A stretch of DNA of 64,000 bases from Burkholderia latens (GTDB taxonomy: Bacteria > Pseudomonadota > Gammaproteobacteria > Burkholderiales > Burkholderiaceae), in contig NZ_CP013438.1 in assembly GCF_001718795.1 (NCBI RefSeq), positions 1,488,001 through 1,552,000 on the forward strand. Direction: 5' to 3'. The stretch's first letter is position 1; each line of letters starts with the position of its first letter. Shown here piece by piece: positions 63,686-64,000 of the stretch. The notes under the pieces are model-generated. The model had not been told where the DNA came from. It searched no databases and saw nothing but the letters and a program-made list of their open reading frames with translations. The translations under genes and the position numbers were made by a program.

Positions 63686-64000
63686 ATGCAAACCCTGTCG
63701 TTCAACGTGATGCTCGTGCACGACGCGCCGGCCGCCGTCGACGTCGACATCGAACGCGTCGTGATCGCCGGCTGGGCCGGTCGCGACCCGGCGGCGATCC
63801 GCGCACACATCGACGAACTCGCGGCGCTCGGTGTCGCGCCGCCATCGACCACACCGTGCTTTTATCGCGTGTCGTCCGCGCTGCTCAGTCAGGCGGCGTC
63901 GATCGGCGTGCTCGGCGCGCGCTCGGGCGGCGAGATCGAATGCGTGTCGATCGACAGCTCGATCGGCACGCTGGTCACGGTCGGCTCCGATCATACGGAT
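63686..64000 (+). CDS. DUF2848 family protein (partial, runs off window)
   Basis: The first 105 residues from ATG 63686: VVIAGWAGRDPAAIRAHIDE, LAALGVAPPSTTPCFYRVSS and TLVTVGSDHTD match DUF2848, a family related to fumarylacetoacetate-type hydrolases by gene context. It follows the MFS gene by 50 bases and is probably in the same operon. The 3' end lies beyond the window. Confidence 0.88.
   Translation, partial: MQTLSFNVMLVHDAPAAVDVDIERVVIAGWAGRDPAAIRAHIDELAALGVAPPSTTPCFYRVSSALLSQAASIGVLGARSGGEIECVSIDSSIGTLVTVGSDHTD

Overview
The window is high-GC proteobacterial DNA and reads as Burkholderia, probably the cepacia complex (inferred from gene content, not from a search). Pointers are a DUF4148 protein, OmpC-type porins with the SSVTLYG start, many LysR/AraC/LuxR-controlled catabolic clusters, and a CDI (contact-dependent inhibition) locus whose CdiA toxin junction is the NRQL(H/S/Y) motif. 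No rRNA, tRNA or CRISPR array was seen.

Layout. 0-8.1 kb is ordinary chromosome: ribA (cut by the window edge), a CBS-pair protein, DUF4148, rnk, a porin, a YXWGXW protein, a cysteine hydrolase and an NCS1 permease. 8.1-9.0 kb is a scar: an SDR gene that lost its N-terminus next to IS256 and IS3 transposase remnants. 9.2-32.3 kb is a CDI island read leftward: cdiB, a 301-residue lipoprotein gene, a 3150-codon cdiA, a 40-residue membrane protein gene that is the likely immunity gene, then a graveyard and reservoir of four further toxin/immunity modules. This array is broken by two complete IS3-family elements, a frameshift, a nonsense codon and recombination joints. 33.1-36.2 kb is a NitT/TauT-type ABC transporter without a binding protein.

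36.7-64 kb is metabolic and regulatory chromosome: a Tat-exported metallophosphoesterase with a cupredoxin; a patatin lipase; an SDR divergent from a LysR gene; ArsR with an Old Yellow Enzyme; GNAT; LysE; a PI-PLC-like protein, a LacI regulator and a sugar-type ABC importer with a perfect 22-bp palindrome in front; a second porin; an amine-catabolism cluster (AraC, DUF3156, APC permease, class III aminotransferase, aldehyde dehydrogenase, LuxR) containing a 7-bp microsatellite; a YpfJ-type zinc metallopeptidase; and a cluster of SDR, LysR, DUF4286, MFS and DUF2848 running off the right end.

How it works together. CdiB should export CdiA, and the C-terminal toxin would be delivered on contact. 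Each toxin tail is followed at once by its own immunity gene, joined by an ATGA overlap or a few bases. Modules 1-4 pair hydrophobic or glycine-rich tails with small membrane proteins, which suggests membrane-targeting toxins; module 5 has a soluble 200-residue partner. Near-identical FHA-2/pretoxin segments (three long copies and one 120-bp copy) would let silent tails recombine onto the full-length cdiA. The most interesting items are the 40-residue immunity candidate, the paralogous module 3/4 pair, and an IS insertion with a 5-bp target duplication whose precise loss would restore the module 3 toxin in frame.
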